The position numbers and the translations under genes were made by a program. Of a DNA stretch of 64,000 nucleotides, positions 17,241 to 27,281 are shown piece after piece; position 1 is the first letter of the stretch, and each line of letters opens with the position of its first letter. This DNA comes from Paenibacillus qinlingensis (GTDB taxonomy: Bacteria > Bacillota > Bacilli > Paenibacillales > NBRC-103111). The notes beneath the pieces were generated by a model. That model was not told where the DNA came from. It searched no databases and was given only the letters and a program-made list of their open reading frames with translations. The stretch is taken from NCBI RefSeq assembly GCF_013204845.1, contig NZ_JABMKY010000003.1, positions 337,907 through 401,906 on the forward strand, given 5' to 3'.

Positions 17241-18218
17241 TTGAGCCAGTATGAAGTTATACATAGTGAATGGGAAGGGGAGTCGACACTCCAACTCGTC
17301 GACCACCAGAATGAAGCCGTAGCCGAAATTATTCCGGCTGTTGGTCTACACCTGTTCCGCTTTGATGTGCGGAACCACAGCTACATCGCGAAGCCCGACG
17401 CCTTGTCGGAGCTTCGCATCAATTCATCGCGATACGGCGTGCCGATTCTGTTCCCGCCGGGGCGCGTAAGAGAGGCGGCCTTCACCTTCGGTGGCCGCGA
17501 ATACCGGCTCCCGGCGAATCGGGAGCCTGATCACGCCCACGGCCAGCTGCGCGAGCGGCCGTGGAAGGTCGTCGCCAGCGGCGCGGACGCGGCTGGCGGG
17601 GCTTACGTCTCCGCGGAGTTTGACATCGCGGAGACACCGGACATGCTGGCGTATTTCCCACACGCCGCATGCTTCCGCTTTACGTACCGTCTGCAGGACG
17701 GTACGCTGTCGCTCAGCGGTGAAATCGCCAACCGAGGCGGCAATACCATGCCGCTTTCGCTTGGCTTTCACCCGTACTTCGCGTTCGCGGAGGGCGAGGC
17801 CGACCGCGTGCGGGTAACCATTCCCGCGGCGACAGAATGGCCGCTGTCCGCGGGTGGGTTTGCGGCTGGGGAGCCTGTGCCGACAGCGCTCACAGAGGCC
17901 TTACAGAGCGGCGCGAAGGTTACATCGCTGCCAGGTTATCCGGGTGGTTCACAGATGCTCAGCATCGTTCCTGGGTCGCAAGTATGTGAGATTGAGTACG
18001 AGGCACGCGACACGAAACTTATCTTTGAAATGGGGGACAAATTCCCAATTCACGTTCTATTCACAGCACCATGGAGCAACGCAGTGTCACTTGAACCGTA
18101 TACAAGCATCATGAACGTGTTCAATGAATCCTATCCTGCTGAAATCTCAGGTGCACAAACCTTGGAGTCAGGGGCGACCTTTACTTTCAATTGGGCGATT
18201 CGTATTGAAACGAAATAA
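17241..18218 (+). CDS. Aldose 1-epimerase-like protein
   Basis: 325 residues of the galactose mutarotase superfamily. PILFPPGRVREAAFTFGG, PDHAHGQLRERPWKV and LGFHPYFAF carry the usual Arg/His residues of the sugar pocket, and LEPYTS lies near the C-terminus. It probably interconverts anomers of a hexose or hexose phosphate. TTG start with AAGGGGGA eight bases before. Positions 17400-17900 are very GC-rich compared with both gene ends and the upstream CPBP gene, with which it may share a transcript. Confidence 0.85.
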   Translation: MSQYEVIHSEWEGESTLQLVDHQNEAVAEIIPAVGLHLFRFDVRNHSYIAKPDALSELRINSSRYGVPILFPPGRVREAAFTFGGREYRLPANREPDHAHGQLRERPWKVVASGADAAGGAYVSAEFDIAETPDMLAYFPHAACFRFTYRLQDGTLSLSGEIANRGGNTMPLSLGFHPYFAFAEGEADRVRVTIPAATEWPLSAGGFAAGEPVPTALTEALQSGAKVTSLPGYPGGSQMLSIVPGSQVCEIEYEARDTKLIFEMGDKFPIHVLFTAPWSNAVSLEPYTSIMNVFNESYPAEISGAQTLESGATFTFNWAIRIETK

Positions 18219-18219
18219 G

Positions 18220-18600
18220 CTACCAAGGTTCATATCCAAAACCTACTGACGAATAACCTTGATAAGCATGTTGATGGAGTTGTACAATAATCCCTTCCAT
18301 TTGAGCGGATTTTGCGAGTGCACCTCGTCTTCCTGTGTTGTACAGATTCAGATCCAGATCACCTTGGAGCAAATGAATATGGGCCCCGTTCGCTACAGCA
18401 ATTGGCGGGCTGGTAATGCCATAAAAAGCGTGATAATGACCATATTTAATCCCGGAAATACCTTGATATTGATGGACATGTTGGTCGTAAGAAGTACCGT
18501 TTACATTAAAAGTGTACAGTCGCAATAGATGATGATGACCTAATTCTTCTGAAGTAACCGTTGTGAAGAAATGAACATGAGCTGGTGGAATGCTCCTCAT
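18220..18600 (-). CDS. ymaF: YmaF-family protein
   Basis: 126 residues, histidine-rich (HVHFF, GHHH, HVHQYQG, GHYHAF, HIHLLQ), the pattern of the YmaF family known from Bacillus. The function is unknown; metal binding is plausible from the histidine pairs. I used the ATG at 18598-18600 (GTG at 18603 is the alternative). The best ribosome site, GGGGG, lies in the 3' arm of the terminator-like hairpin that follows the upstream phosphoglycerol transferase gene, so translation may depend on how that hairpin folds. Confidence 0.75.
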   Translation of the reverse strand: MRSIPPAHVHFFTTVTSEELGHHHLLRLYTFNVNGTSYDQHVHQYQGISGIKYGHYHAFYGITSPPIAVANGAHIHLLQGDLDLNLYNTGRRGALAKSAQMEGIIVQLHQHAYQGYSSVGFGYEPW

Positions 18601-18611
18601 CACACGAAAGC

Positions 18612-18657
18612 CCCCTATGAGTAGGATATGCTTCATCCTATTCATAGGGGGCTTTTG
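18612..18657 (-). terminator. Hairpin between ltaS-like gene 2 and ymaF
   Basis: On the minus strand GCCCCCTATGAATAGGAT pairs with ATCCTACTCATAGGGGGC over a seven-base loop. The T run is short (CTTTCG), so termination may be partial. The ymaF ribosome site lies in the 3' arm. Confidence 0.7.
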
Positions 18658-20751
18658 TCATGACGATGGCAATGGATAAAGATTTGATTGACCGATTTTC
18701 ATCTTTTTATCATCATAAACACGTACTTCAACTTGCTGCGACTTACCTAGTTCAATCACAGGATTAGATGAGATATCAACGTACAGCGTATCTTTTCCAT
18801 CGAAATTAGATTTAACTTCCTGCCCATCAATATACACATTGCACGAGGAAAAAAATGGTGAACCGGTTACTTTAATTTTGTTGTCTGCTACCGTGACCTT
18901 TGAAATGATAGGATCACCGTATCCTAGTGTATAGGTGGGTTGAACAATCGTATCTTTGTAGCCTTTAGCTTCATAACCATACCTGCCCCCAAAAAGATTA
19001 TCATACTGCAACTTCTCATAACCAGTGAGATCACTCGCCTGAATGTTATATGCCGGCCACATGTCTTGCGGAGGAATGACAGGTATTTTCTTGGATAAAT
19101 CATATAAATAATCCGTATAGTAACTTCCCTTTACACCTGCCAAATGCAGCAGCATCGGCCCCAAAAAAGAAGGACTTGATGATAGATTCAGCTTTTCTTG
19201 ATCAGCTGGCACAAAGTTATTCCAGATTACAAAAGGTGTGTAGTGTGTCTTCGTATACAGTTCAGGGTCATCAGGTAACACATATTTGGCATCGCGGTAT
19301 ACTTTATAATCTTTCTCAAAGAAAGGGAAATGATCACCGAAAAATAAAATAATCGTCGGTTCTGACTTTTTGGAATAATAATCGACTAGAGATTGCAGGG
19401 CCTGATCCGTCGCTGTTATGCCTTGAGCATATGTTTCTAAAATGCTTTTCGATTCTGCCGAAATATCACCACTTACTTGAATCGTATTTTTACTGAATTT
19501 ATCGGGAGGGTAAGGGTGGTGATTTTCCATCGTATTCGCAAAGATGAAATCAGGCCCAGCGCTTTTTTCTGTTTCCTCAATAATTTTGTTCACAACGGCA
19601 TGATCCGCATAATTGGGTCCTGAGAAATCATTCGGGAAATATTCACTCGAAATGAACCGGGAAAAACCAAGATGTTTATATACTTTTCTACTGTCAAAGA
19701 AATAACTGAAAAATGGATTAATCGCAGTTGCCGTGTATCCTTGTCTTGTCGTAATACTCGCCAAGGAGTCGACACCATGATTCATATATTCAATATAAGG
19801 AAGTATTTCATCAGGTGATCTCCCGAAAAATCGCATCGAGTTCCCCGACAATACCTCAAATTCAACATTTGCTGTACTCCCCCCGAATTGAGGAGATAAC
19901 ATCTTGCCGCTTGTGAATTTTTTCTGCAACTCGTGCAAATGTGGAATTGGATCACGGCTAAAAGTTACGTTTTTCATCGTCGTTGGATCGAAAAATGACT
20001 CCCCGAGCATCACAATAATATTTGGTTTTTTATCATTCGTTGCTGGTTTATCTGGGATTTGGTTTAAAAGTGAAGTAATTGCTTTCTTACTATAACCATC
20101 TGGTTTCGCTACATTTAGAAAATTAAGCATTTGAACAGTAGCGTACAGATATCCATTTTCATCATAGGTAATCGTTTGATCCCAGGGGACCGTGTAAACC
20201 CCATATAGTTTTGTAAACGAAAGAGGTTTGTCTGCATAAAGACTAGTTGCGAGAACAACAGCGATTACACCATAAACAGAGCGTTCGATCCAATGAAACT
20301 TCATTTTACGATTGCGTAAAATGAGATGAAACAGACAAGCCACAATAATGATAAACAGCAGGGTATAGGTAACAATAAGATTCGTAAAATATTCGCTCAA
20401 GAACTTCTTATACTCCATAAGTTGGTTATTAAAATATAGATCCCATGGATAATAAGGTGCACCAATCGCCTTTAACTTACTGCCGCTAATCGCCCCAAGT
20501 GGCAACAAAATGGCACATAAGAGCCAAAACGACAGCCTAGAACGACCAGTAATAGCGATGAGAAACAAATACAAAGATCCTACAACGAAATAAGCAAGCA
20601 CCATGGCCAACGGATACGATGTCATCCAATGATGAAACTCCTTGTAAGTGCTCCTCTCCAAAAATTCAACCATGCACATCAATACAAAAGGAAGTATCAC
20701 AATCATTACGCGCGTAGGCAGCTGTTTAAGTGCCTTAAGAAAAGTAGTCAT
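18658..20751 (-). CDS. LTA synthase-family phosphoglycerol transferase, paralogue 2
   Basis: 697 residues, with the same layout as the gene at 10882-12999: five or so N-terminal hydrophobic segments, a sulfatase-fold domain (MLGESFFDP, nucleophile Thr293 in GGSTANVEF, FFGDHFPFF) and an extra C-terminal beta-rich region (ISKVTVADNKIKVTGSPFF). Long matching stretches such as VEFEVL-GNSMRF and DSLAS-RQGYT-TAI-PF show recent common origin. TAGGAG lies eight bases before the ATG. Two copies may serve different growth stages or different polymers; this cannot be decided from sequence. Confidence 0.85.
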   Translation of the reverse strand: MTTFLKALKQLPTRVMIVILPFVLMCMVEFLERSTYKEFHHWMTSYPLAMVLAYFVVGSLYLFLIAITGRSRLSFWLLCAILLPLGAISGSKLKAIGAPYYPWDLYFNNQLMEYKKFLSEYFTNLIVTYTLLFIIIVACLFHLILRNRKMKFHWIERSVYGVIAVVLATSLYADKPLSFTKLYGVYTVPWDQTITYDENGYLYATVQMLNFLNVAKPDGYSKKAITSLLNQIPDKPATNDKKPNIIVMLGESFFDPTTMKNVTFSRDPIPHLHELQKKFTSGKMLSPQFGGSTANVEFEVLSGNSMRFFGRSPDEILPYIEYMNHGVDSLASITTRQGYTATAINPFFSYFFDSRKVYKHLGFSRFISSEYFPNDFSGPNYADHAVVNKIIEETEKSAGPDFIFANTMENHHPYPPDKFSKNTIQVSGDISAESKSILETYAQGITATDQALQSLVDYYSKKSEPTIILFFGDHFPFFEKDYKVYRDAKYVLPDDPELYTKTHYTPFVIWNNFVPADQEKLNLSSSPSFLGPMLLHLAGVKGSYYTDYLYDLSKKIPVIPPQDMWPAYNIQASDLTGYEKLQYDNLFGGRYGYEAKGYKDTIVQPTYTLGYGDPIISKVTVADNKIKVTGSPFFSSCNVYIDGQEVKSNFDGKDTLYVDISSNPVIELGKSQQVEVRVYDDKKMKIGQSNLYPLPSS

Positions 20752-20775
20752 TCGTAAAACTCCTATTTATCAGCT

Positions 20776-20811
20776 TATAAAAACCCGACTCTCCAATGGA
20801 GATGCCGGGCG
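20776..20811 (-). terminator. Terminator of the dsbA-like gene
   Basis: Minus strand CCCGGCATCTCC pairs with GGAGAGTCGGG, followed by TTTTT. Confidence 0.85.
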
Positions 20812-20826
20812 ATATTGAACTTTAGA

Positions 20827-21468
20827 TCATGCTTCGTCAGTACCCTCTGCGCTAATTTGCTTTAAAGCTTGTAGAAACGTAGCTGCGGGTTGCGCACCTG
20901 TTAACGCATACTTATGGTTAATAACGAAAAAGGGAACCCCTGTTACACCCGCTTGACTGGCAAAAGCAAGGTCATCTTCAACCTGCTCCAAACCTTCTTT
21001 AGCAAGAAGGTTGATGCGTGTTTGATTCGGATCAATACCTACCTGACTAGCAGCTTCAAGTAGGAAATCTATATCACCAATATCTTTTCCATCTTCAAAA
21101 TAAGCTTTGAATAAGTCATCTACAAGCTTCTGTTTGACTTCGCCAGGTGCGATCGCAATAAGCTGATGCGCTCTTAACGTATTGGGCATTTTCGTAACTT
21201 TCGCAAAATCAAAATGTAAACCAGATGCTTGTCCAGCTTGAGTCACTTGTTGCAGCATAGCTTGCAGTTTACTTTCGTCAGCACGAAATTTAGTGCGCAT
21301 AAGCGTCGCGAAATTCTCACCCTCCATGGGTGTCGAAGGATCAAGTTGATACGCACGATAGTGCAGTTCAACAGGTTCATCTGTAAAATCCTCAAGCGCA
21401 TCCATCAAATTCTTCTTCCCGATGCGGCACCAAGGACAGACTAAATCTTGAAATATCTCAATTATCAT
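20827..21468 (-). CDS. DsbA/FrnE-family thiol oxidoreductase
   Basis: 213 residues with a CPWC active site (Cys11, Cys14) and the cis-Pro region GVTGVPFFVIN typical of the DsbA-like FrnE/YwbO group. No signal peptide is present, so it is cytoplasmic, unlike secreted DsbA. It may act in disulfide exchange or stress protection. GAAGGAG precedes the ATG by 11 bases. The upstream region contains the G-rich (minus strand) heptamer array. Confidence 0.85.
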   Translation of the reverse strand: MIIEIFQDLVCPWCRIGKKNLMDALEDFTDEPVELHYRAYQLDPSTPMEGENFATLMRTKFRADESKLQAMLQQVTQAGQASGLHFDFAKVTKMPNTLRAHQLIAIAPGEVKQKLVDDLFKAYFEDGKDIGDIDFLLEAASQVGIDPNQTRINLLAKEGLEQVEDDLAFASQAGVTGVPFFVINHKYALTGAQPAATFLQALKQISAEGTDEA

Positions 21469-21679
21469 AGCAAATATACTCCTTCAATCATGGCTTCAGC
21501 TCCATTCAACATTATAACCCAAAGATGATAAATGTCACCATGTAACACAATTCGTAAATCTATTCCATCACAAACCATTCGTGCTAGGTCAAACCATAGT
21601 AATCAAACCTTTCTATTACACGCTTTTCCTAATCCAACGCAACTCCCCAAGCCGCAGGCTCTACGATCCCTAAGTCTCA

Positions 21680-21842
21680 CCGACCCCCGACCCCCGACCC
21701 CCGACCCCCGACCCCCGACCCCCGACCCCCGACCCCCGAACCCCGAACCCCGAACCCCGAACCCCGAACCCCGAACCCCGACCCCCGACCCCCGACCCCC
21801 GAACCCCGACCCCCGAACCCCGAACCTCGACCCCCGAACCCT
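21680..21842. repeat. Heptamer microsatellite, about 23 units
   Basis: Units of CCCCCGA and CCCCGAA in blocks, seven bases each. The minus strand is a run of TCGGGGG units, able to form G-quadruplexes, about 210 bases upstream of the dsbA-like start. A Pro-rich frame across it is a repeat artefact. Confidence 0.95.
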
Positions 21843-21959
21843 CTAAGCAATTAACCTCAATCTATTAATGAAATCGGAGATATCTACCTTTTTTCAGATC
21901 GAATTTCTGTTGAAATTTTAACCGTAGGTGATTACCGAAGACCTTGAGGGAAGGTATCC

Positions 21960-22130
21960 CGCTAAAAACTAAATTCTGTGATAGCTACAAGAAGCGGCGG
22001 ATTGAATTGTACTTTTCAAGTAGTTCATAATCGAAGTTAATAGATTTGTCGAGCTTGAAAAAAATACTGAATAACTATTCTATTCCCTAGTTTTTAGACT
22101 TGTACATATCACAGAATTTGTTTTCTAGCG
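21960..22130. mobile_element. MITE-like element B
   Basis: Left arm 21960-21991 and right arm 22099-22130 are inverted copies, 27 of 32 bases matching, both containing ATTCTGTGATA and TACAAG. Total 171 bp with a non-coding AT-rich interior. The inner arms match those of element A (155-330). It sits 118 bases after the heptamer array and 136 before a transposase-like gene. Confidence 0.6.
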
Positions 22131-22197
22131 AATATATCCCTTGCGAAGAAAATCCCAAGAGATTGCAGTAAATTTGGAAAATATTATGTAAAACCTC

Positions 22198-22247
22198 TGT
22201 ACAAGCGAACGTATGTTTGATATAATTAATTATAGAACATAAGTTCT
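22198..22247 (+). promoter_or_regulatory. Sigma-A-like promoter with two LexA/SOS-type boxes
   Basis: TGTACA (22198-22203), 17 bases, TATAAT (22221-22226). CGAACGTATGTTTG (22206-22219) fills the spacer and AGAACATAAGTTCT (22234-22247) follows the -10. Both have the GAAC-N4-GTTY core of the Gram-positive LexA/DinR box (CGAACRNRYGTTYC). Confidence 0.7.
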
Positions 22248-22265
22248 CGTTAGGGGTGATCGGAT

Positions 22266-22856
22266 ATGAATATTAAATCAATTGCTAGTGATGCGTCATT
22301 CTGTGAAACAGAAGAGGCGTGTGAGGATTTTCTTATGAACTTGCGTTGGTCTAAGGGATTTCATTGTCCTCGGTGTGATCATCATGAGGCTTTTCAAATT
22401 CGTACCCGTAGATTATTGGAGTGTAAAGAGTGTAGAATGCAGATTTCGATTACCGCGGGCACAATTATGCATAAATCTAAATTATCGTTATTAACCTGGT
22501 TCAAAGCTATCCAGCTTATGTTTAAAAGCGGTGTTGAATTTACTGCCTACGGATTATCAGAGATTCTAAATATTAATTATAGAAGTGCAAAGCTGCTCGT
22601 TGATAAAATTTGTCTAGCAATTAAAGTTGAGGAGAGCAGATTACTTGCTTTGCGCAAAATGAAAATGAAAGCTATTCACTCTAACTCAACTAAATCAAAG
22701 TTTCCTAAGCCGAAAATCATCGGTAATTGGTGTGATTCATTTGATCTCAAATCCTATATAGAAGTCAAATTATCTAAACTTACACAGCAATCAGTGATGA
22801 AAACTTTTGTGTCTATTCATTTATATTCAAGATTCCTGAAGTGTTTTCAGGTCTGA
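22266..22856 (+). CDS. Solitary IS1595-type zinc-ribbon transposase-like protein
   Basis: 196 residues. Residues about 25-115 match the N-terminal part of IS1595/ISXO2-family transposases: the WSKGFHCPRC ... LECKEC zinc ribbon, then ITAGTIMHKSKLSLLTWFKA. The DDE catalytic domain that should follow is absent; the C-terminal 80 residues are Lys/Ser-rich and unrecognised, and full-length relatives have about 300. AGGGG precedes the ATG. Its base composition is more AT-rich than its neighbours. It may be a truncated remnant or a domesticated DNA-binding protein; the intact promoter with two SOS-type boxes favours a used gene. Confidence 0.65.
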   Translation: MNIKSIASDASFCETEEACEDFLMNLRWSKGFHCPRCDHHEAFQIRTRRLLECKECRMQISITAGTIMHKSKLSLLTWFKAIQLMFKSGVEFTAYGLSEILNINYRSAKLLVDKICLAIKVEESRLLALRKMKMKAIHSNSTKSKFPKPKIIGNWCDSFDLKSYIEVKLSKLTQQSVMKTFVSIHLYSRFLKCFQV

Positions 22857-22961
22857 AGGAGTTGGATGTCACAGTCATAGTAAGAGCATTTGACGGGATC
22901 CTTATTTTCAGTCAAGATGGTAGTGATAGATACAACTTTACAAAGAATTAGGAGAATACTG

Positions 22962-23186
22962 ATGAAAAGGGTTGTGCAAGCCCCTATCCATTTTTATCGG
23001 AAGTTTATTTCGCCGCTTAAACCACCTACATGTCGATTTTATCCAACTTGTTCGCAATATGCGTTAGAAGCGATTGAGGTTCACGGACCTTTAACAGGTT
23101 CTTGGTTAGCTGTGAAACGGATTTGCAAATGCCATCCTTTTCACCCAGGTGGCGTAGACCACGTGCCTGCAAAGAGCGGAAATTAA
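22962..23186 (+). CDS. yidD: YidD membrane protein insertion efficiency factor
   Basis: 74 residues of the small YidD family, which helps YidC insert membrane proteins: [32 protein letters not shown] and later [13 protein letters not shown] in segments, with the conserved cysteines. The start at 22962 has TAGGAG upstream; a longer frame to 22890 lacks one. It lies 105 bases after the transposase-like gene and might be read from the same promoter. Confidence 0.9.
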   Translation: MKRVVQAPIHFYRKFISPLKPPTCRFYPTCSQYALEAIEVHGPLTGSWLAVKRICKCHPFHPGGVDHVPAKSGN

Positions 23187-23204
23187 TATAGTGAATCTGT
23201 CGGC

Positions 23205-23234
23205 TTGACACGAGGCTGTTTTTTTCGATATATT
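23205..23234 (+). promoter_or_regulatory. Predicted sigma-A promoter of the metG leader
   Basis: TTGACA at 23205-23210, then TATATT at 23229-23234 (18-base spacing). It is placed to start a leader of about 320 bases that contains the T-box. Confidence 0.65.
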
Positions 23235-23289
23235 GTGCTTAAAGATGCTAAATATTGTTTTTTCGATGAACGGATAAGTACAATCAGAT

Positions 23290-23558
23290 ACCTATGAACA
23301 GAGAGCCGGGGCAGGTGAAAGCCGGTATAGGAGAATGTTTGGAATATGGTCCCGGAGAATAGGCCTTCGAGCTACTCAGCACAGTTGTGTAAAGCAAGTG
23401 TTTACACAAACTTTGGCAGAGAGTAAGCTGGCCTCGTGTCCCAGCGTTAATGGGCAAGTCGTAATAGACTTACTGAGCCCCGAGCTTGTGAAAGGCGGGG
23501 GAACCTGGGTGGTACCGCGTGAGTTCAACTCTCGTCCCAAGATGGATGAGGGTTTTTT
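23290..23558 (+). ncRNA. T-box riboswitch, methionine type, with terminator
   Basis: The T-box core TGGGTGGTACCGCG lies at 23506-23519. Stem I begins near AGAGAGCC (23301) with the GGTGAAAGCCGG element, and the specifier region reads GAATATGGTCCCGGAG; ATG at 23346-23348 fits a Met codon and the gene controlled. The terminator CTCTCGTCC ... GGATGAGGG with a T run ends at 23558. Uncharged tRNA-Met should stabilise the antiterminator and switch metG on. Alternative specifier ATG at 23334 is less well placed. Confidence 0.9.
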
Positions 23559-23572
23559 GTGTTTTCTACTAA

Positions 23573-25597
<2,025 letters not shown>

Positions 25598-25610
25598 TAG
25601 CTTAGACACG

Positions 25611-25649
25611 AAAGACCCTTTTCCAGATTTTCTGGAAGGGGTCTTTTGC
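25611..25649 (+). terminator. Terminator of metG
   Basis: AAAGACCC-TTTTCCAGA pairs with TCTGGAA-GGGGTCTTTT; strong stem with a T run. Confidence 0.9.
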
Positions 25650-25737
25650 TTTTTATGGCAATGCTTTGTCGCCATAGTTGAGGGTATTTTTGAAAACAAA
25701 GGGCAAGCTATAGGAAACTAACCACGGAGTGAATGAG

Positions 25738-26157
25738 ATGCTTATTGGGCGTATAGGAAAAGGGATAACTATAGCGATATTAATCATCACTTTGACAGCT
25801 TGTTCGTTATTCGGTGGAGGCGAGAAGAAAAAAGAAGAGGCCAAAAAAGAAGCTGAAGCCAAGAGTCAAGAGAGTGTCATTGATCAAGAACTGAAGAAAC
25901 AGTATCAGATGTTCAATGAAGTGATTGAATATCAAAAAGAACAAGATGCCAAACTTATTAAAGAATCGGAAGAACGTTATAAAAAGTTGAAAGAAGAATC
26001 AGACAAACCAACTAAAGGTAGCAGTGAGGAAAAACAGAAAGCCAAAGAGGCTAAAGTTGGGCAAGAGGGATCTGACGATTCTGGTTCTGATGATAATTCA
26101 GGTGGCGCTGACGAATCCAGTAAATCAGACAATTCTGAAGCTTCAGAAGAGGAATAA
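25738..26157 (+). CDS. Small highly charged lipoprotein
   Basis: 139 residues. A type II signal sequence (ITIAILIITLTACSLFGG, lipobox LTAC) is followed by a very charged, Lys/Glu-rich probable coiled coil (about 30-105) and a Ser/Asp/Glu-rich acidic tail. The start is the ATG at 25738 with GGAG eight bases before; GTG 25729 overlaps that site. No family is recognised. It stands between the metG terminator and the zinc uptake operon and has no clear partner. Confidence 0.75.
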   Translation: MLIGRIGKGITIAILIITLTACSLFGGGEKKKEEAKKEAEAKSQESVIDQELKKQYQMFNEVIEYQKEQDAKLIKESEERYKKLKEESDKPTKGSSEEKQKAKEAKVGQEGSDDSGSDDNSGGADESSKSDNSEASEEE

Positions 26158-26299
26158 GTATCGGAGAATGTCGAGAAAAACATAGTTGAAACATAAATGG
26201 CCATGCTGTGAACAATGCAGCTGGCTTTTTTGACTTTCCTCTCCAGATATATTGACTTCAATAAACCCACCTCGTATAATCAAAACGTTAATAAAAAAA

Positions 26300-26310
26300 A
26301 TTACGATTTA
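26300..26310. promoter_or_regulatory. Possible Zur half-site
   Basis: ATTACGATTTA is an exact half of the Bacillus Zur box, 18 bases before the znuA-like start. The left half is only poorly matched, so this is tentative. Confidence 0.4.
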
Positions 26311-26328
26311 GAGTGGGTGTTTATTCAA

Positions 26329-27243
26329 ATGACAAGACATGCGAAGCGTTTTATCTACATAGCTTTATTGATGATAGCTGCTTGCTGCATTGCGGGCTGT
26401 GGCAGTTCGAAAGCTGGATTAGTAGAGGGAAAAGTAAATGTCGTTACTAGCTTTTATCCATTATATGATTTTACAAAACAAATTGGCGGCGATTATGTAA
26501 ATGTAATTAATCTTGTTCCGGCTGGTGTTGAGCCGCATGACTGGTCTCCTAAAAGCAGGGACATTAAAAATATGTCAGGGGCACAAGTTTTCGTATATCA
26601 AGGTGCAGGCTTTGAAGGTTGGGTCAAAGATTTCCTTGGAAGTCTATCAAGTAAATCGACAGTACGTGTCGTTGAAGCAAGTACAGGCGCTAATTTGATC
26701 ACAACGGATGAGAATAAAAAAGAATTTGATCCACATGCTTGGTTAAGCCCGTTAAATGCACAAAAAATGGCTAATAATATTAAAGCAGCATTAATCGAAG
26801 CGGATCCAGCTCATAAAGACGCGTATGAGCAAAACTATCAGAAATATAACGCCAAATTATCAGAGTTGGACACAAGATACAAAAAAGAACTTGCGACCAC
26901 TTCAAAAAAAGAAATTGCAGTATCTCATCATGCATTTGCATATCTATGTAGAGACTACGGCTTGACTCAAATGTCTATCATGGGGTTATCACCAGATGCA
27001 GAGCCAACAGCTCAAGATCTCAAACAAATTAATGCTTTTATTAAAGAACATCAGCTCAAATATATTTTCTTCGAAGAACTTGTCTCGGATAAGCTGGCAA
27101 AGACGTTAGCCAAAGATGCAAAGGTAGACACCCTTGTACTTAATCCACTAGAGGGACTTACGGAAGAGCAGATTAAAGCAGGGGAAGATTATATTTCAAT
27201 TATGGACAAAAACTTGAAAAACTTAGTCCTCGCGTTACAATAA
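26329..27243 (+). CDS. znuA: Zinc ABC transporter, substrate-binding lipoprotein
   Basis: 304 residues of the cluster A-I metal-binding family (ZnuA/AdcA/MntC). The lipobox IAGC follows a hydrophobic signal. Predicted metal ligands are His70 (EPHDW), His136 (DPHAW) and His200/201 (SHHAF), the His-rich set expected for zinc; a manganese role is less likely but not excluded. The ATG at 26329 was chosen because the signal peptide begins there; the ribosome site is weak. First gene of znuA-znuC-znuB. Confidence 0.85.
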   Translation: MTRHAKRFIYIALLMIAACCIAGCGSSKAGLVEGKVNVVTSFYPLYDFTKQIGGDYVNVINLVPAGVEPHDWSPKSRDIKNMSGAQVFVYQGAGFEGWVKDFLGSLSSKSTVRVVEASTGANLITTDENKKEFDPHAWLSPLNAQKMANNIKAALIEADPAHKDAYEQNYQKYNAKLSELDTRYKKELATTSKKEIAVSHHAFAYLCRDYGLTQMSIMGLSPDAEPTAQDLKQINAFIKEHQLKYIFFEELVSDKLAKTLAKDAKVDTLVLNPLEGLTEEQIKAGEDYISIMDKNLKNLVLALQ

Positions 27244-27281
27244 GAAAGTAGGACAATTCTTAGTAAGTCAGGAGTAATCAG

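Larger units (their letters stand above)
21469..22265. other. Repeat-rich intergenic region
   Basis: About 800 bases without a convincing gene. It contains a heptamer array (21680-21842), MITE-like element B (21960-22130) and the SOS-type promoter of the next gene (22198-22247). Between 21484 and 21680 I see nothing recognisable beyond the dsbA-like ribosome site. Confidence 0.7.

Noticed and set aside
21532..21846. Pro/Arg-rich open frame across the heptamer array
   Set aside because: A seven-base repeat gives open frames automatically; there is no start signal.
26281..26310. A full Zur palindrome before znuA
   Set aside because: Only the right half is exact; the left half is displaced by several bases, so I report a half-site only.
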